Shown one piece after another: positions 18,896 through 27,938 of a stretch of 64,000 nucleotides of DNA. This DNA is from Methanococcus maripaludis C5. GTDB lineage: Archaea > AGJL01 > Methanococci > Methanococcales > Methanococcaceae. The notes under the pieces were generated by a model. It saw only the letters and a program-made list of their open reading frames with translations. It had not been told where the DNA came from and did no database searches. A program made the translations under genes and the position numbers. Position 1 is the first letter of the stretch, and each line of letters opens with the position of its first letter. The stretch covers positions 1 through 64,000 of the forward strand of contig NC_009135.1 of NCBI RefSeq assembly GCF_000016125.1, read 5' to 3'.

Positions 18896-19453
18896 ATGGA
18901 TGAGATAATAGTTTGCATTACAGGAGCTAGCGGTGTAATTTATTCAAAACGGCTTTTAGAAGTTTTAAAAGAAGAAAATATTAAAACATCGCTGATAATT
19001 TCAAATTCCGCGAAAAAAATAATTAAACACGAACTTAAAATGGAAATTGACGAATTTAAAAAACTTGCAGATAACTACTACGAAAACGATAACTTTTTTT
19101 CACCTGTAGCATCAGGTTCACATAAATTTAAAGCAGCAGTGGTAGTTCCATGTTCTATGAAGTCTTTATCATCAATAGCAACTGGATACAGCGATAATTT
19201 AATTGGAAGAGTCTGTGACATTGCATTAAAAGAGCGAAGAAATTTAACAATTGTTCCAAGAGAAATGCCATTTAGTACAATTCATCTTGAAAATATGGCG
19301 AAACTATCACATTTAGGAGTTTCAATAATTCCGCCAGCTCCTGGATTTTATAACGATCCAAAAACAATAGACGACCTCGTCAACTTTGTTGTTGGAAGAA
19401 TTTTGGACAATTTAAAAATCGAAAATAAAATATTTAAGAGATGGGGAGAATAA
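18896..19453 (+). CDS. ubiX: Flavin prenyltransferase UbiX
   Basis: Makes prenylated FMN for UbiD-type decarboxylases. 185 aa, one flavin-binding Rossmann-like domain: VCITGASGVIYSKRL at the N-terminus (FMN phosphate loop), VVVPCSMKSLSSIATGYSDNL in the middle and VPREMPFSTIHLENM toward the end, all UbiX signatures. Ribosome binding site AGGGA. srp54 follows after 26 bp on the same strand. The partner UbiD gene is not in the window. Confidence 0.93.
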   Translation: MDEIIVCITGASGVIYSKRLLEVLKEENIKTSLIISNSAKKIIKHELKMEIDEFKKLADNYYENDNFFSPVASGSHKFKAAVVVPCSMKSLSSIATGYSDNLIGRVCDIALKERRNLTIVPREMPFSTIHLENMAKLSHLGVSIIPPAPGFYNDPKTIDDLVNFVVGRILDNLKIENKIFKRWGE

Positions 19454-19479
19454 TTACCTGCTAATAACTTGGTGAAAAT

Positions 19480-20832
19480 ATGCTTGATAAATTAGGCCAG
19501 AACCTCTCTGATGCACTAAACAAAATTAAGAACGCTACTTTTGTCGATAAAAAACTCGTAAAAGAAGTAATTAAAGATATCCAGAAAGCTTTAATCCAAT
19601 CTGACGTTAATGTAAAGCTCGTATTTAATATGAGCAAGGAAATTGAGAGAAAAGCTATTGAAGAAGCGCCTCCAAAAGGACTCTCGAAAAAAGAGCACAT
19701 TGTAAAGATTGTTTACGATGAACTTGTAAAATTACTTGGAGAAACCACTCAAAAATTAGAACTTGACCCTTCAAAAAAATCTGTAATTTTACTTATAGGT
19801 ATTCAGGGAAGCGGTAAGACAACGAGTGCCGCAAAACTTGCAAGATATATCCAGAAAAAAGGTTTAAGACCTGGATTAATCGCAGCGGATGTTTACAGAC
19901 CTGCAGCATACCAGCAATTGAAGCAGCTATCTGAAAAAATAAATGTTCCACTATTTGGTGACGAAACAAGAACAAAAACTCCCGTAGACATCACTAAAGA
20001 AGGAATGGAAAAACTGAAAAAAGTAGATGTTATAATCATCGATACAGCAGGTAGGCACAAGGAAGAAGAAAGTCTCTTAGCTGAAATGAAAGAAATGAAG
20101 GATTTAACCAATCCAAATGAAATAATCCTTGTAATTGATGGAACATTAGGTCAGCAGGCTAAAAATCAAGCAAAAGCATTCAAAGAATCAGTTTCAGAAA
20201 TCGGAAGCATTCTTGTTACAAAATTAGATGGTTCAGCAAAAGGTGGTGGTGCGTTAAGTGCCGTTGCAGAAATCAATGCTCCAATTAAATTTATCGGAAC
20301 TGGTGAAGGAGTCGACAATTTAGAACAGTTTGATCCTAAAAAATTCATATCCAGGATTCTTGGACTTGGGGACTTAGACTCTCTTTTGGAGAAAACTGAA
20401 GACATAATGGACGAATCAACGGAAGAAAGTATTGATTCAATTTTAAAAGGTAAATTTACATTAATTGAGCTTTATGCACAGCTTGAAACCATATCAAAAA
20501 TGGGTCCAATGAAACAGATTTTAAGTATGATTCCGGGAATGGGCGGAAACCTTCCAAAAGAAGCTGCACAGTTAACTGAAGACAAGCTGAAAAGATACAA
20601 AATCATGATGGACTCTATGACACTGGAAGAAAAAGAAAATCCTGAACTCATAAAAACTTCAAGACTCCAGAGAATTGCAAAAGGAGCAGGGGTAAAACAG
20701 GATGAAATAAAGGATCTTTTGAAGTACTATTCAACTACAAAAAATGCTTTTGGAAATTTGAAGCGTGGAAAAATGCCAAAAATGGGTGGACAGATGGGCC
20801 AGATCATGAGGCAGTTAATGTATAAAGATTAA
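19480..20832 (+). CDS. srp54: Signal recognition particle 54 kDa protein
   Basis: GTPase that binds 7S RNA and signal peptides and delivers ribosomes to FtsY and the translocon. 450 aa: N-domain (1-95), G-domain with GIQGSGKTT (107-115), DTAGRH (about 188) and TKLDG (about 247), then the methionine-rich M-domain ([17 protein letters not shown] and a C-terminal [16 protein letters not shown]). Length and order are standard. GGTGA ribosome binding site. Confidence 0.98.
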   Translation: MLDKLGQNLSDALNKIKNATFVDKKLVKEVIKDIQKALIQSDVNVKLVFNMSKEIERKAIEEAPPKGLSKKEHIVKIVYDELVKLLGETTQKLELDPSKKSVILLIGIQGSGKTTSAAKLARYIQKKGLRPGLIAADVYRPAAYQQLKQLSEKINVPLFGDETRTKTPVDITKEGMEKLKKVDVIIIDTAGRHKEEESLLAEMKEMKDLTNPNEIILVIDGTLGQQAKNQAKAFKESVSEIGSILVTKLDGSAKGGGALSAVAEINAPIKFIGTGEGVDNLEQFDPKKFISRILGLGDLDSLLEKTEDIMDESTEESIDSILKGKFTLIELYAQLETISKMGPMKQILSMIPGMGGNLPKEAAQLTEDKLKRYKIMMDSMTLEEKENPELIKTSRLQRIAKGAGVKQDEIKDLLKYYSTTKNAFGNLKRGKMPKMGGQMGQIMRQLMYKD

Positions 20833-20955
20833 CTTAAAACCAATTATTACTTTTTTAATCACTTATTTTCACGAAAACAATATACTAAAATACTTTTTTG
20901 ATCTAGGCTAATTTTGAATGGCTATATATTCGGGTTAATTTAGATATAATCTTTT

Positions 20956-21195
20956 TTGGAGAAAAATGAGATTTACAGTAAAGATTCTTTGATAACATGT
21001 GTGACCTTATTCATCATTGCTTATTTACTGCAAGGATTACTTGCAATATTATTGCTAGGACCTTGCCATCAACCCCTTTGCAAACCAGATGATATTGATA
21101 ATGGCAAATACTCTCAGATTTATGGGATTATTGTTTGCAATAAAATCGGTTGTTTTTTGGAAAAAATGAGTAGTAATTCGATATTAAAGGTTTAA
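20956..21195 (+). CDS. Doubtful small membrane protein
   Basis: A 79-aa frame with one strong hydrophobic segment (TCVTLFIIAYLLQGLLAILLL) followed by a short part with four cysteines (GPCHQPLC, VCNKIGCFL). It would start at a TTG with no ribosome binding site; an ATG at 20966 after GGAG opens another frame of only eight codons. A TATA-like CTATATATT lies at about 20921. It may be a real small membrane protein, a decayed gene start, or chance. It overlaps the npdG end by 12 bp on the opposite strand. Confidence 0.35.
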   Translation: MEKNEIYSKDSLITCVTLFIIAYLLQGLLAILLLGPCHQPLCKPDDIDNGKYSQIYGIIVCNKIGCFLEKMSSNSILKV

Positions 21196-21855
21196 TCCTG
21201 TAATATGAATTCCTGCACCTTTTAATTTGTATTTTATGTTTAACTGAATCAATAATGGCGTAATTTGTTCTATAAATTTTGAAATTTCTAATTTTCCAGC
21301 ATCAATTCCCCTAACTCCCGGAATTTCGCTTGCAAGATCAACAATCACTTTTTTAGCATCTTTGTCATTTCCTGCAATTAAAACATCGCAAGCAACGTCA
21401 CAGTCTAAATCTTCTAAACATTTTGAGCAGATGTTTTGAAATCCGCTGACTACATTTGATTCTGGAAGCATTTCTTGGATTAATTCTGCAACTGAGCCTT
21501 GAGGGCATGCAATAACTCTTGTTGGTTTGTCTCCAATTGCTGTTGCAAGTGGAACTCCAATTGAAACAACTATTTTTCCTTTTAATACGTCTTTTAATTC
21601 TTTCAATGTGGAAATTGTGTATTCGAAAGGTAAAGATACAATAACTACATCGGCTAATTTTGAAGCTTCAATATTGGTCATTCCTTTAATATCTGCAGAA
21701 TATCCTTTTTCTGAAATTATTTTCAAGGCATTTTCTGCAGCTTCTTCTGCTTTTTCTGCTTTTCTCGATCCAATTAATATTTCATGATTTTTTGAAAATC
21801 TAAGTCCAAGACCAAATCCTTGATCTCCTGTTCCACCAAGTATCGCAATCTTCAT
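21184..21855 (-). CDS. npdG: F420H2:NADP+ oxidoreductase
   Basis: Transfers hydride between reduced F420 and NADP+, supplying NADPH for biosynthesis. 223 aa with the dinucleotide-binding motif GGTGDQGFGLGLRF at residues 7-20 and an NADP-type SRK after the second strand (GSRKAEKAEE). VIACPQGSVAEL and FQNICSKCLEDLD-like blocks match archaeal Fno/NpdG. ATG at 21855 chosen over GTG at 21861, which overlaps the AGGTGTG ribosome binding site. Confidence 0.93.
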   Translation of the reverse strand: MKIAILGGTGDQGFGLGLRFSKNHEILIGSRKAEKAEEAAENALKIISEKGYSADIKGMTNIEASKLADVVIVSLPFEYTISTLKELKDVLKGKIVVSIGVPLATAIGDKPTRVIACPQGSVAELIQEMLPESNVVSGFQNICSKCLEDLDCDVACDVLIAGNDKDAKKVIVDLASEIPGVRGIDAGKLEISKFIEQITPLLIQLNIKYKLKGAGIHITGLNL

Positions 21856-21876
21856 AATCACACCTTTATTTTGTAT

Positions 21877-22683
21877 TTATTTTTCAATCATCGATAGATA
21901 TTTGTTTATCGTTTCTCTGCTGTTTACAGCGTCCCTTATACTTTTAGATTCAAAAGATAAAACATTATCGTAGTTAATATCTTTTAATTCACTTAATATT
22001 TTTAAAAAGTCAATGTTTCCAGCACCAATCAATGCATGTTCATCTTCTGTTCCCATATTGTCGTGAATATGCACATGAACAATTCCTTTTCCTATTTTAT
22101 TTAACTCTTTTACAAAAGTTTCAGGGTTTTTTGTTGCAGTGTTTGCATGACCAATATCAAAGGTAATTCCAAGGTACTTTGAGTTGATGTCTTTTATAAT
22201 ATCTTTTAAAGATTCAATGGTAACCCCCAAAACTCCGGGGTAATTTGGCATATTTTCTAAACCAATCATTACTTCGTAGTCTTCAGCCATTTCCACTATA
22301 TCGTTTAAAGAGGAAAAATTGTTGTCTAAAATCTCTTTTGTGTAGTCAGACCAAAGTGGCGGTAAGTATCCTGGGTGAACCGTAACAACATTTGCATCGA
22401 GTTCAAAAGCACCTTCAATTGCTTCAATAATGCTGTTTGTTGTTAAATTTCTAACATCCCTGTTCATTGACGCAGGATTTAAATCTGAAAACGGTGCGTG
22501 AATTACCAGATCAACATCGTATTCTTCCCTTAAATTTCTTAAATATTTTATATTTTTTGGATTTAATTGATGACTTCCTTCAGAAACAATTTCCCAGCAG
22601 TCAAAAGAGTTTGTTGCAACTTTTTCCATTGATGACTGGAGAGTTTCCGGTAAAAATACTAAAGATGATATTCCATATTTCAT
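21877..22683 (-). CDS. Xylose-isomerase-like TIM-barrel protein (AP endonuclease 2 superfamily)
   Basis: 268-aa sugar-phosphate isomerase/epimerase-like protein. Metal-ligand motifs of the fold are seen: VIHAPFSDLNP (about 60), VTVHPGYLPP (about 100), IGLENMPN (about 142), ITFDIGHANT (about 175), VHVHIHDN (about 205) and LSFESK near the end. No substrate can be deduced. It is 15 to 20 bp upstream of npdG on the same strand, so probably co-transcribed. Confidence 0.82.
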   Translation of the reverse strand: MKYGISSLVFLPETLQSSMEKVATNSFDCWEIVSEGSHQLNPKNIKYLRNLREEYDVDLVIHAPFSDLNPASMNRDVRNLTTNSIIEAIEGAFELDANVVTVHPGYLPPLWSDYTKEILDNNFSSLNDIVEMAEDYEVMIGLENMPNYPGVLGVTIESLKDIIKDINSKYLGITFDIGHANTATKNPETFVKELNKIGKGIVHVHIHDNMGTEDEHALIGAGNIDFLKILSELKDINYDNVLSFESKSIRDAVNSRETINKYLSMIEK

Positions 22684-22760
22684 GACTATCTCTCCCCGCT
22701 TTATCTATTAATATAATAAAAGCATTCTATCTATTAATCAGTTTTTATTCTGGTGATAAC

Positions 22761-23336
22761 GTGCAATTAAAAACACCAATTTCAAAGGAAGACGTTAAAA
22801 AACTCAAAGTTGGCGATATCGTATATTTAAGTGGCGATATTTGTACTGGAAGGGATGAAGCCCACATAACAACAATAGAAGAAAAAAAACCTCCAATAAA
22901 TCTTGAAAATGGGGTAATTTATCATGCAGGCCCTATAATGAAAAAAGAGAAAAATGGCAAATGGACATGTGTTGCCATTGGGCCGACAACATCTGCTCGA
23001 ATGAATGGACTCGAAGAAGACTTCATAAGAATTACAAATATATCTGCAATTGTTGGAAAAGGTGGCATGGATGATAAGCTTTTGAAAACTTTTGAAGAAT
23101 CGGGTGTAATTTATTTTGCAGCACCGGGGGGATGTGCAGCACTTTTAGCAGATTCAGTAAATGAAGTGAAAAACGTTTATCATCTTGAACTTGGAATGCC
23201 AGAAGCATTCTGGGAACTAAGTGTTGAAAATTTTGGACCATTGATTGTCGCAATGGACGCTCACGGAAATAGTTTATATTCTAAAGTTAACGAAGACGTC
23301 GATAAAAATTTAGAAAATATTCTAAAAAAGTTATAA
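22761..23336 (+). CDS. Fumarate hydratase (class I), beta subunit
   Basis: C-terminal-type subunit of the two-subunit, Fe-S class I fumarase, which interconverts fumarate and malate in the reductive incomplete TCA path of methanococci. 191 aa: LKVGDIVYLSGDICTGRDEAH (about 15-35), YHAGPI, GPTTSARMNG and YFAAPGGCAAL are typical of the beta (FumB-like) domain. It starts with GTG behind GGTGATAAC. The alpha subunit, with the cluster-binding cysteines, is not in this window. Confidence 0.93.
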   Translation: MQLKTPISKEDVKKLKVGDIVYLSGDICTGRDEAHITTIEEKKPPINLENGVIYHAGPIMKKEKNGKWTCVAIGPTTSARMNGLEEDFIRITNISAIVGKGGMDDKLLKTFEESGVIYFAAPGGCAALLADSVNEVKNVYHLELGMPEAFWELSVENFGPLIVAMDAHGNSLYSKVNEDVDKNLENILKKL

Positions 23337-23374
23337 TTTTTTTTAAAATAAATATTAATTCTTTAATTTAAATT

Positions 23375-23407
23375 TATAAATTAATTTTCCCAAAAATAAA
23401 AAAAGAG
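23375..23407 (-). terminator. Ribosomal operon 3' end motif
   Basis: After the rps19 stop the minus strand reads CTCTTTTTTTATTTTTGGGAA and then AATTAATTTATA. It matches the elements after tRNA-Met and tRNA-Ile. A weak ATTTT/AAAAT hairpin follows a T-run. Confidence 0.5.
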
Positions 23408-23421
23408 ATTTTGAATTCCAA

Positions 23422-23907
23422 TTATTTAATTGGAACGAACATTGAACCTCTTGTTGCACCCATACCTGGTGAACCGTGTTGAACAACTGCTCTTGTTGGA
23501 GCCATTTCTCCTAAGAATCTTCCAACGGTTTCTTCAACTAATTTAATTTCTTTGAATTCTTTACCGTTGTAGATACCGAATGTTAATCCAATCATTTCAG
23601 GGGTTATAACAAAGTCTCTGCAGTGAGTTCTTATAACTCTTGCTTCTTTACCTCTGTTTGTTAACCTTCTAGCTTTTTTGATTTTCATAACTAATTTTCT
23701 TTGTTTAGGGGTAATTCCTCTAGCCATTGTTCTTCTTTGTCTTGAAGGAACAATTTCCATGAATTTTTTAATTGGCATTTCTTGAAGTTCTTCCAAAGTG
23801 AAACCTTTGTACTTGAATTCTACTCTTCTTCTTGGTGCCACATTTTGTTTTTGTTTATTTTTCTTTCTGGCGCCACCTTTGCCACTGTACTTTTTTTGTC
23901 TGGCCAT
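23422..23907 (-). CDS. rps19: 30S ribosomal protein S19
   Basis: Small-subunit head protein (uS19), 161 aa. The basic N-terminus (MARQKKYSGKGGARKKNKQ) is archaeal-type; TPEMIGLTFGIYNGKEF and FLGEMAPTR are the core S19 motifs. Last gene of rpl3-rpl4-rpl23-rpl2-rps19. In most archaea the cluster would continue with L22 and S3; here it ends, as recalled for other Methanococcales. Confidence 0.97.
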   Translation of the reverse strand: MARQKKYSGKGGARKKNKQKQNVAPRRRVEFKYKGFTLEELQEMPIKKFMEIVPSRQRRTMARGITPKQRKLVMKIKKARRLTNRGKEARVIRTHCRDFVITPEMIGLTFGIYNGKEFKEIKLVEETVGRFLGEMAPTRAVVQHGSPGMGATRGSMFVPIK

Positions 23908-23945
23908 GTTTTCACCTTTAAAATTTAAAGAGATAGCTTAAGTTA

Positions 23946-24668
23946 TTATTTCCTACCGGTTCTTCTTGAAGCGATATGTCCTACTTTTCTACCTGGGGAG
24001 GTATGTCTTGAAACGCTTGAAGGTTTTCCTAAGTGCTGGTGTCTTCCACCACCGTAAGGGTGATCTACAGCGTTCATTGCAACACCTCTAACTTTTGGCC
24101 ATGCAACAGCTTTAGCGCTTAATGAATGGTATTTTTTACCTGCTTTAACAAATGGTTTTTCTTTTCTTCCACCACCTGCAACAACACCAACTGTTGCTCT
24201 GCATGCAGGGTTCAAAACTTTTGAAAAGCCCGAAGGTAATTTTACGATTGTTTTTCCAACGTCGTGTGAAATAACGTGTGCGTAACATCCACCAGATCTT
24301 ACTAATTTACCGCCATCTCCGGGGATGGTTTCAATGTTGTATACTGGAATACCTTCTGGGATTTCACCAAGTGGTAAAACGTTTCCAGGTTTGATTTCTG
24401 CGCTGATACCGCATTCAATCTCTTCTCCAACTTGAATTCCTTCTGGAATTAATACTAATCTTTCTTCATCGTTAGCAAATCTTACTTTTGCTACAGGTGC
24501 AGATCGTCCTGGGTCGTGTAAGATATCAACAACGGTTCCGAGGATTTTTCCGTCCTTTTCCATTTCGTCGTAACTTCTGTACTTAACTGCACCTTTTCTT
24601 TTATGAGTAGGGGATCTGTATTTTGGAGTCCCTCGTCCTCTATTCTGGGAAATCAGTCTTTTACCCAT
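23946..24668 (-). CDS. rpl2: 50S ribosomal protein L2
   Basis: Large-subunit protein uL2 near the peptidyl transferase centre, 240 aa. It starts MGKRLISQNRGRGTPKYRSP; the GVAMNAVDHPYGGGRHQH motif near residue 200 carries the conserved histidine. GGTGAT ribosome binding site. Sits between rpl23 and rps19. Confidence 0.98.
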   Translation of the reverse strand: MGKRLISQNRGRGTPKYRSPTHKRKGAVKYRSYDEMEKDGKILGTVVDILHDPGRSAPVAKVRFANDEERLVLIPEGIQVGEEIECGISAEIKPGNVLPLGEIPEGIPVYNIETIPGDGGKLVRSGGCYAHVISHDVGKTIVKLPSGFSKVLNPACRATVGVVAGGGRKEKPFVKAGKKYHSLSAKAVAWPKVRGVAMNAVDHPYGGGRHQHLGKPSSVSRHTSPGRKVGHIASRRTGRK

Positions 24669-24708
24669 TATATCACCATATTATTTAATAGTGTTTTCTT
24701 AAATCGAA

Positions 24709-24969
24709 TTAGTAGATTCCTAAACTTGCAGCTACTTCTCCAGCGTTGTATTCAGCTTTCAACGTAATGTACGCTTTTTTCTTTCCTTTTGGAGTAATGC
24801 TTGTGTTTATATCTGCAACTTCTGCATCGAACAATTCTTTAATTGCTGCTCTAATGTCTGCTTTTGTTGCTTTTCTTTCAACGTAAAATACCAATCTGTT
24901 TTCTTCTTCAATGAGTTTCATTGTTTTTTCACTAACGATTGGTGTTTTTATAACATCAAAGGCATCCAT
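24709..24969 (-). CDS. rpl23: 50S ribosomal protein L23
   Basis: uL23 at the tunnel exit, binding site for SRP; 86 aa. MDAFDVIKTPIVSEKTMKLIE and a C-terminal YITLKAEY are typical. ATG at 24969 is chosen because GAGGTG is properly spaced; the upstream GTG (24978) lies within that ribosome binding site. Confidence 0.96.
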   Translation of the reverse strand: MDAFDVIKTPIVSEKTMKLIEEENRLVFYVERKATKADIRAAIKELFDAEVADINTSITPKGKKKAYITLKAEYNAGEVAASLGIY

Positions 24970-24990
24970 GCCATTCACCTCATATTGAGC

Positions 24991-25749
24991 TTAAAATCTT
25001 CCGTTTATTTTTTCAATGGCATTTTCAGTCCAAAGTGTTAATCTTCCAGCCATTGTTCCTGGTGCAATGTGTATTGCGCTTAAATCGTTAGCTGTAATTA
25101 CATCTACACCTGCGAGGTTTCTTGATGCTGCAATTGCTTCACATGCATCGCCTACAACAACCAAAACACTTCTTGGTTTTTTGTATTTTCTTCCTCTTAA
25201 TTTTGCTCTTCCAGCTTTAATTTTAATGCCGTCTTTAGCTTTTTCTACGTCAGCAGCTAAGTTTAAAGCTTTGAAAACATCTAAAACTTCTTTTGTTTTA
25301 ACAAGTCCTTCGAATTCTGCGTTAACAACTAAAGGTAATGAAGGAACACCTTCGATTTTGTGGCCTCTTGCTGAAACGATTTCAGGAATTGCTGAAGCTG
25401 CAATAGCGCTTGCTAATGCTTTTAATTTTTCTTTTTTGTTTATTCTTTCGAATAATATTTTTTCAACTTTTGGAGGGTGAGCTCTTCTTCCGCCCACTGC
25501 TTGAGGAACGAATGCACCAGCACCTTGTGCGGTTCTTCTAACTCTAGCTTTACCATGTCCTTTTCCAATTGATTTAGCTGAAGTTCTGTAACCTGCAAAC
25601 GCATCGCAACCTTTTGGTTGTAATTTTGCGGTTAATGATGAGATTACTGCTCTTTTAATTAAATCTGGTCTGTATTCTGTTTCAAATACAGCAGGTAATT
25701 CAATATCTCCTTTTTCAGAACCATCTAAATTGTAAACTTTAACATTCAT
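24991..25749 (-). CDS. rpl4: 50S ribosomal protein L4
   Basis: uL4, 252 aa, the eukaryote/archaea-type L4 with the loop [19 protein letters not shown] (about 62-80) that reaches the exit tunnel. Second gene of the operon. In bacteria L4 can repress its own operon by binding the leader; whether it binds the structured leader here is unknown. Confidence 0.97.
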
Positions 25750-25779
25750 AAGTTAACACCTGCTCGTGTTTTTGAGTAA

Positions 25780-26784
25780 TTAGTTTCCTTGTTTGGATTC
25801 TGTACTGATGTAAGCAACTTCTGGTAAGCCGAATTTGTCTTCAGCAGCTCTTACAGATCCTCTTAAAACTACTAATCTTTTTGCAGGACCTTGAACAGTT
25901 CCCTTAACTACAACATAGCCGTTTTTAACAGCACCGTAGTTTAAGAATCCGCCTTTAGGTGTAATTTCAGCGCCTTCGCTGCCTAATTTTAAGATTCTTT
26001 TGTTGTATTCCGTTCTTTGGTGGAAACCCATCTGACCAGGTAATGGTACAGTCCACATAACTCTTCTAGGTCTCCATGGACCGATTGAACCTGTGTGTCT
26101 ACCAACACCTTTTCTTTGGTGTTTTCCAAATTGAACTTTGATTCCCCATCTTTTAACTGATCCTTGGAATCCTTTACCTTTAGTAATTGCCAAAGTATCG
26201 ATAATTTCTCCAGCTTCGAAAACATCGCCAATTGCGAGTGTTTTGCCTAAGATTTCTTTAGCATAAGCTAATCTTTCAGCAACTGATGATCCACCGATTC
26301 TGATTTCAACAACTTCAGGTTTTTTCTTTGGTATTCCTGTAGTTTTTGGGTTTGTGTGAACAATAGCTCTAACTTCTGTAGCTTTTTCTACAACAGCATC
26401 CAAAGCATCAGCAGTTTTTTTCTCTTCTTTTTTAGCTAAAGTTAATTTTCTTCCTAAGTCGCCGTCTAACTGTTCAGCCCATACTTCAGTTAATGCTTTT
26501 AACCCTTTGGTTGTTTTTTCGTAGAGTCTGATTCCTGCTACGGTAACGTCCGGTGTTTCTAATACGGTTACAGGTGTAAATACTTCCTGACCATTGTTTG
26601 GACTTTTAGGGTTGTTTTCGATCAATAAAGCATGTGTTGTTCCTGCTTTGTATACAGGGAATGCTTGGAGTCCTACTTTTTTGTCTGCAGGCCATGATCT
26701 GATTTTAGGAACTAATTTCTTAGCTCTTTTTCTTGGGCTAAATGCTAGGGAACCTCTACGAGGTCTATTTTTTTTCATACCCAT
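25780..26784 (-). CDS. rpl3: 50S ribosomal protein L3
   Basis: uL3, 334 aa, archaeal/eukaryotic length. Starts [45 protein letters not shown] (about 215) and [14 protein letters not shown] are the conserved core. First gene of the operon, with AGGAGGTTATACT before the ATG. A leader of around 145 nt with a stem-loop precedes it. Confidence 0.98.
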   Translation of the reverse strand: MGMKKNRPRRGSLAFSPRKRAKKLVPKIRSWPADKKVGLQAFPVYKAGTTHALLIENNPKSPNNGQEVFTPVTVLETPDVTVAGIRLYEKTTKGLKALTEVWAEQLDGDLGRKLTLAKKEEKKTADALDAVVEKATEVRAIVHTNPKTTGIPKKKPEVVEIRIGGSSVAERLAYAKEILGKTLAIGDVFEAGEIIDTLAITKGKGFQGSVKRWGIKVQFGKHQRKGVGRHTGSIGPWRPRRVMWTVPLPGQMGFHQRTEYNKRILKLGSEGAEITPKGGFLNYGAVKNGYVVVKGTVQGPAKRLVVLRGSVRAAEDKFGLPEVAYISTESKQGN

Positions 26785-26960
26785 AGTATAACCTCCTATG
26801 ATAGTTAACTAGAATTTCCGTGTTTTATTCGCGTAAGACTAGTCTTTTTTGAAGTGTTTGTTAAGTTTTTTTAAAAACAAAGCAACCTATTAATGGCTCG
26901 CGCCTTTTCAGGTCTTCCACATAGTTGCCTACAAACATTAATCATTACAATATATATAGT
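26785..26960 (-). promoter_or_regulatory. rpl3 operon promoter and structured 5' leader
   Basis: TATATATA at 26951-26958 predicts a transcript start near 26930. The first ~50 nt can form a 10-bp stem (AGGCAACTAT at 26930-26921 with ATAGGTTGCTT at 26890-26880, one bulged G and one G-U pair) that encloses a small hairpin GGC-GCGA-GCC (26904-26895), a GNRA-type tetraloop. About 95 nt of AT-rich sequence follows before rpl3, including the palindrome AAGACTAGTCTT. It resembles an autoregulatory ribosomal leader; ligand unknown. Confidence 0.5.
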
Positions 26961-27050
26961 TAACTCCACAACTGACTAAATCAGTATTTATTTTAAAAAA
27001 GAAATATTTTTAGTTATTATTGTATTTACTTAATAAAATAGGGTGATTAT

Positions 27051-27641
27051 GTGAAAAATAGATCTTATTTAATAGAATTCTTTGAAAAAAAGAATAATAC
27101 CAGGGAAAAAATTTTGAAGATTTCAAGGGAAATTGTAAAGGATTCGGGACTCATTATTCGAAAAATACAGAAAGGAACTGAGGTAGATTTTACAGATATT
27201 GAAGAAAAATTAAAAGAATTAAAAAACTTTTCAGAAGATCACTTCGAATTCCAAAAATATAGGGGAACTCCTGAACAGGAGTATGTCGAAACACGAGTTT
27301 ATTATTCGATAATTTTTGAAAATAAAATTTTGGATTTTTTTGATTTTGATAATATCTTGGAAGAAAGCTATATTTTGGGTTTGTGTGACGTTATCGGCGA
27401 ACTTAGAAGAATAATTCTTGAATCAATTCGAAAAGACGAAAAAACAAAAGCAGAACTTTATTTTGAATATATGAATAAAATTTACGACTTTTTAATGGAA
27501 TTTGATAATTACCACGTAATTGATGGACTTAGGAGAAAACAAGATGTTTCAAGAAGTTTAATTGAAAAAACTCACGGAGATATAATTAATTTCAACGAAA
27601 ATCTGAAACTTAGAATAGAACTTTCAAAATTTAATAAATAA
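27051..27641 (+). CDS. Translin-family protein
   Basis: 196-aa all-helical protein of the translin superfamily (archaeal branch), predicted to bind RNA or single-stranded DNA. Features that fit: N-terminal long helices with many charged residues (TREKILKISREIVKDSGLIIRKI), an EYVETRVYYSII segment and the C-terminal NYHVIDGLRRKQDVSRSLIEKTHGDI, which matches the conserved translin C-terminus. It starts with GTG behind GGGTGATTAT. The spacer to the divergent ribosomal operon is 266 bp. Confidence 0.82.
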   Translation: MKNRSYLIEFFEKKNNTREKILKISREIVKDSGLIIRKIQKGTEVDFTDIEEKLKELKNFSEDHFEFQKYRGTPEQEYVETRVYYSIIFENKILDFFDFDNILEESYILGLCDVIGELRRIILESIRKDEKTKAELYFEYMNKIYDFLMEFDNYHVIDGLRRKQDVSRSLIEKTHGDIINFNENLKLRIELSKFNK

Positions 27642-27664
27642 TCTTTTTTAATTATATATTCAAA

Positions 27665-27697
27665 TATACAAATTAATTTTCCCAAAATAAAAAGAAG
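27665..27697 (-). terminator. tRNA-Ile 3' end motif
   Basis: On the minus strand CTTCTTTTTATTTTGGGAAA followed by ATTAATTTGTATA comes directly after the tRNA. Same element as at 18376-18403 and 23375-23407. Confidence 0.5.
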
Positions 27698-27772
27698 TAG
27701 GGCAGCGGGGATTCGAACCCCGGGCCACTCGGTTATCAGCCGAGCACTCTAACCAGGCTGAGCCACTGCCCT
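27698..27772 (-). tRNA. tRNA-Ile (GAT)
   Basis: 75-nt class I tRNA. Acceptor AGGGCAG/CTGCCCT with discriminator A, anticodon stem CTCGG/CCGAG around CTGATAA giving GAT, T-arm CGGGGTTCGAATCCCCG. No intron. A TTTATATA box on the minus strand at about 27816-27823 is the likely promoter. The remaining 165 bp up to the next gene hold nothing else I can identify. Confidence 0.95.
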
Positions 27773-27938
27773 AATTTACAATGCTTTTCGAAGCAAAATG
27801 AAATAAGGTGTTTTGATATATAAACCTTTCTATGAGTATTACATTTGAATGTTAACCTAAATCATACTCTGGAGAAAGATAAAGGTTCACATATTCTGAT
27901 ATATTGTTACAAGTAAAATTTAATTTTTTCATCTTATT

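Noticed and set aside
23422-26784. Ribosomal cluster ending at rps19 as a truncation
   Set aside because: The same five-gene cluster is recalled from other Methanococcales, so it is lineage-typical and not a local break.
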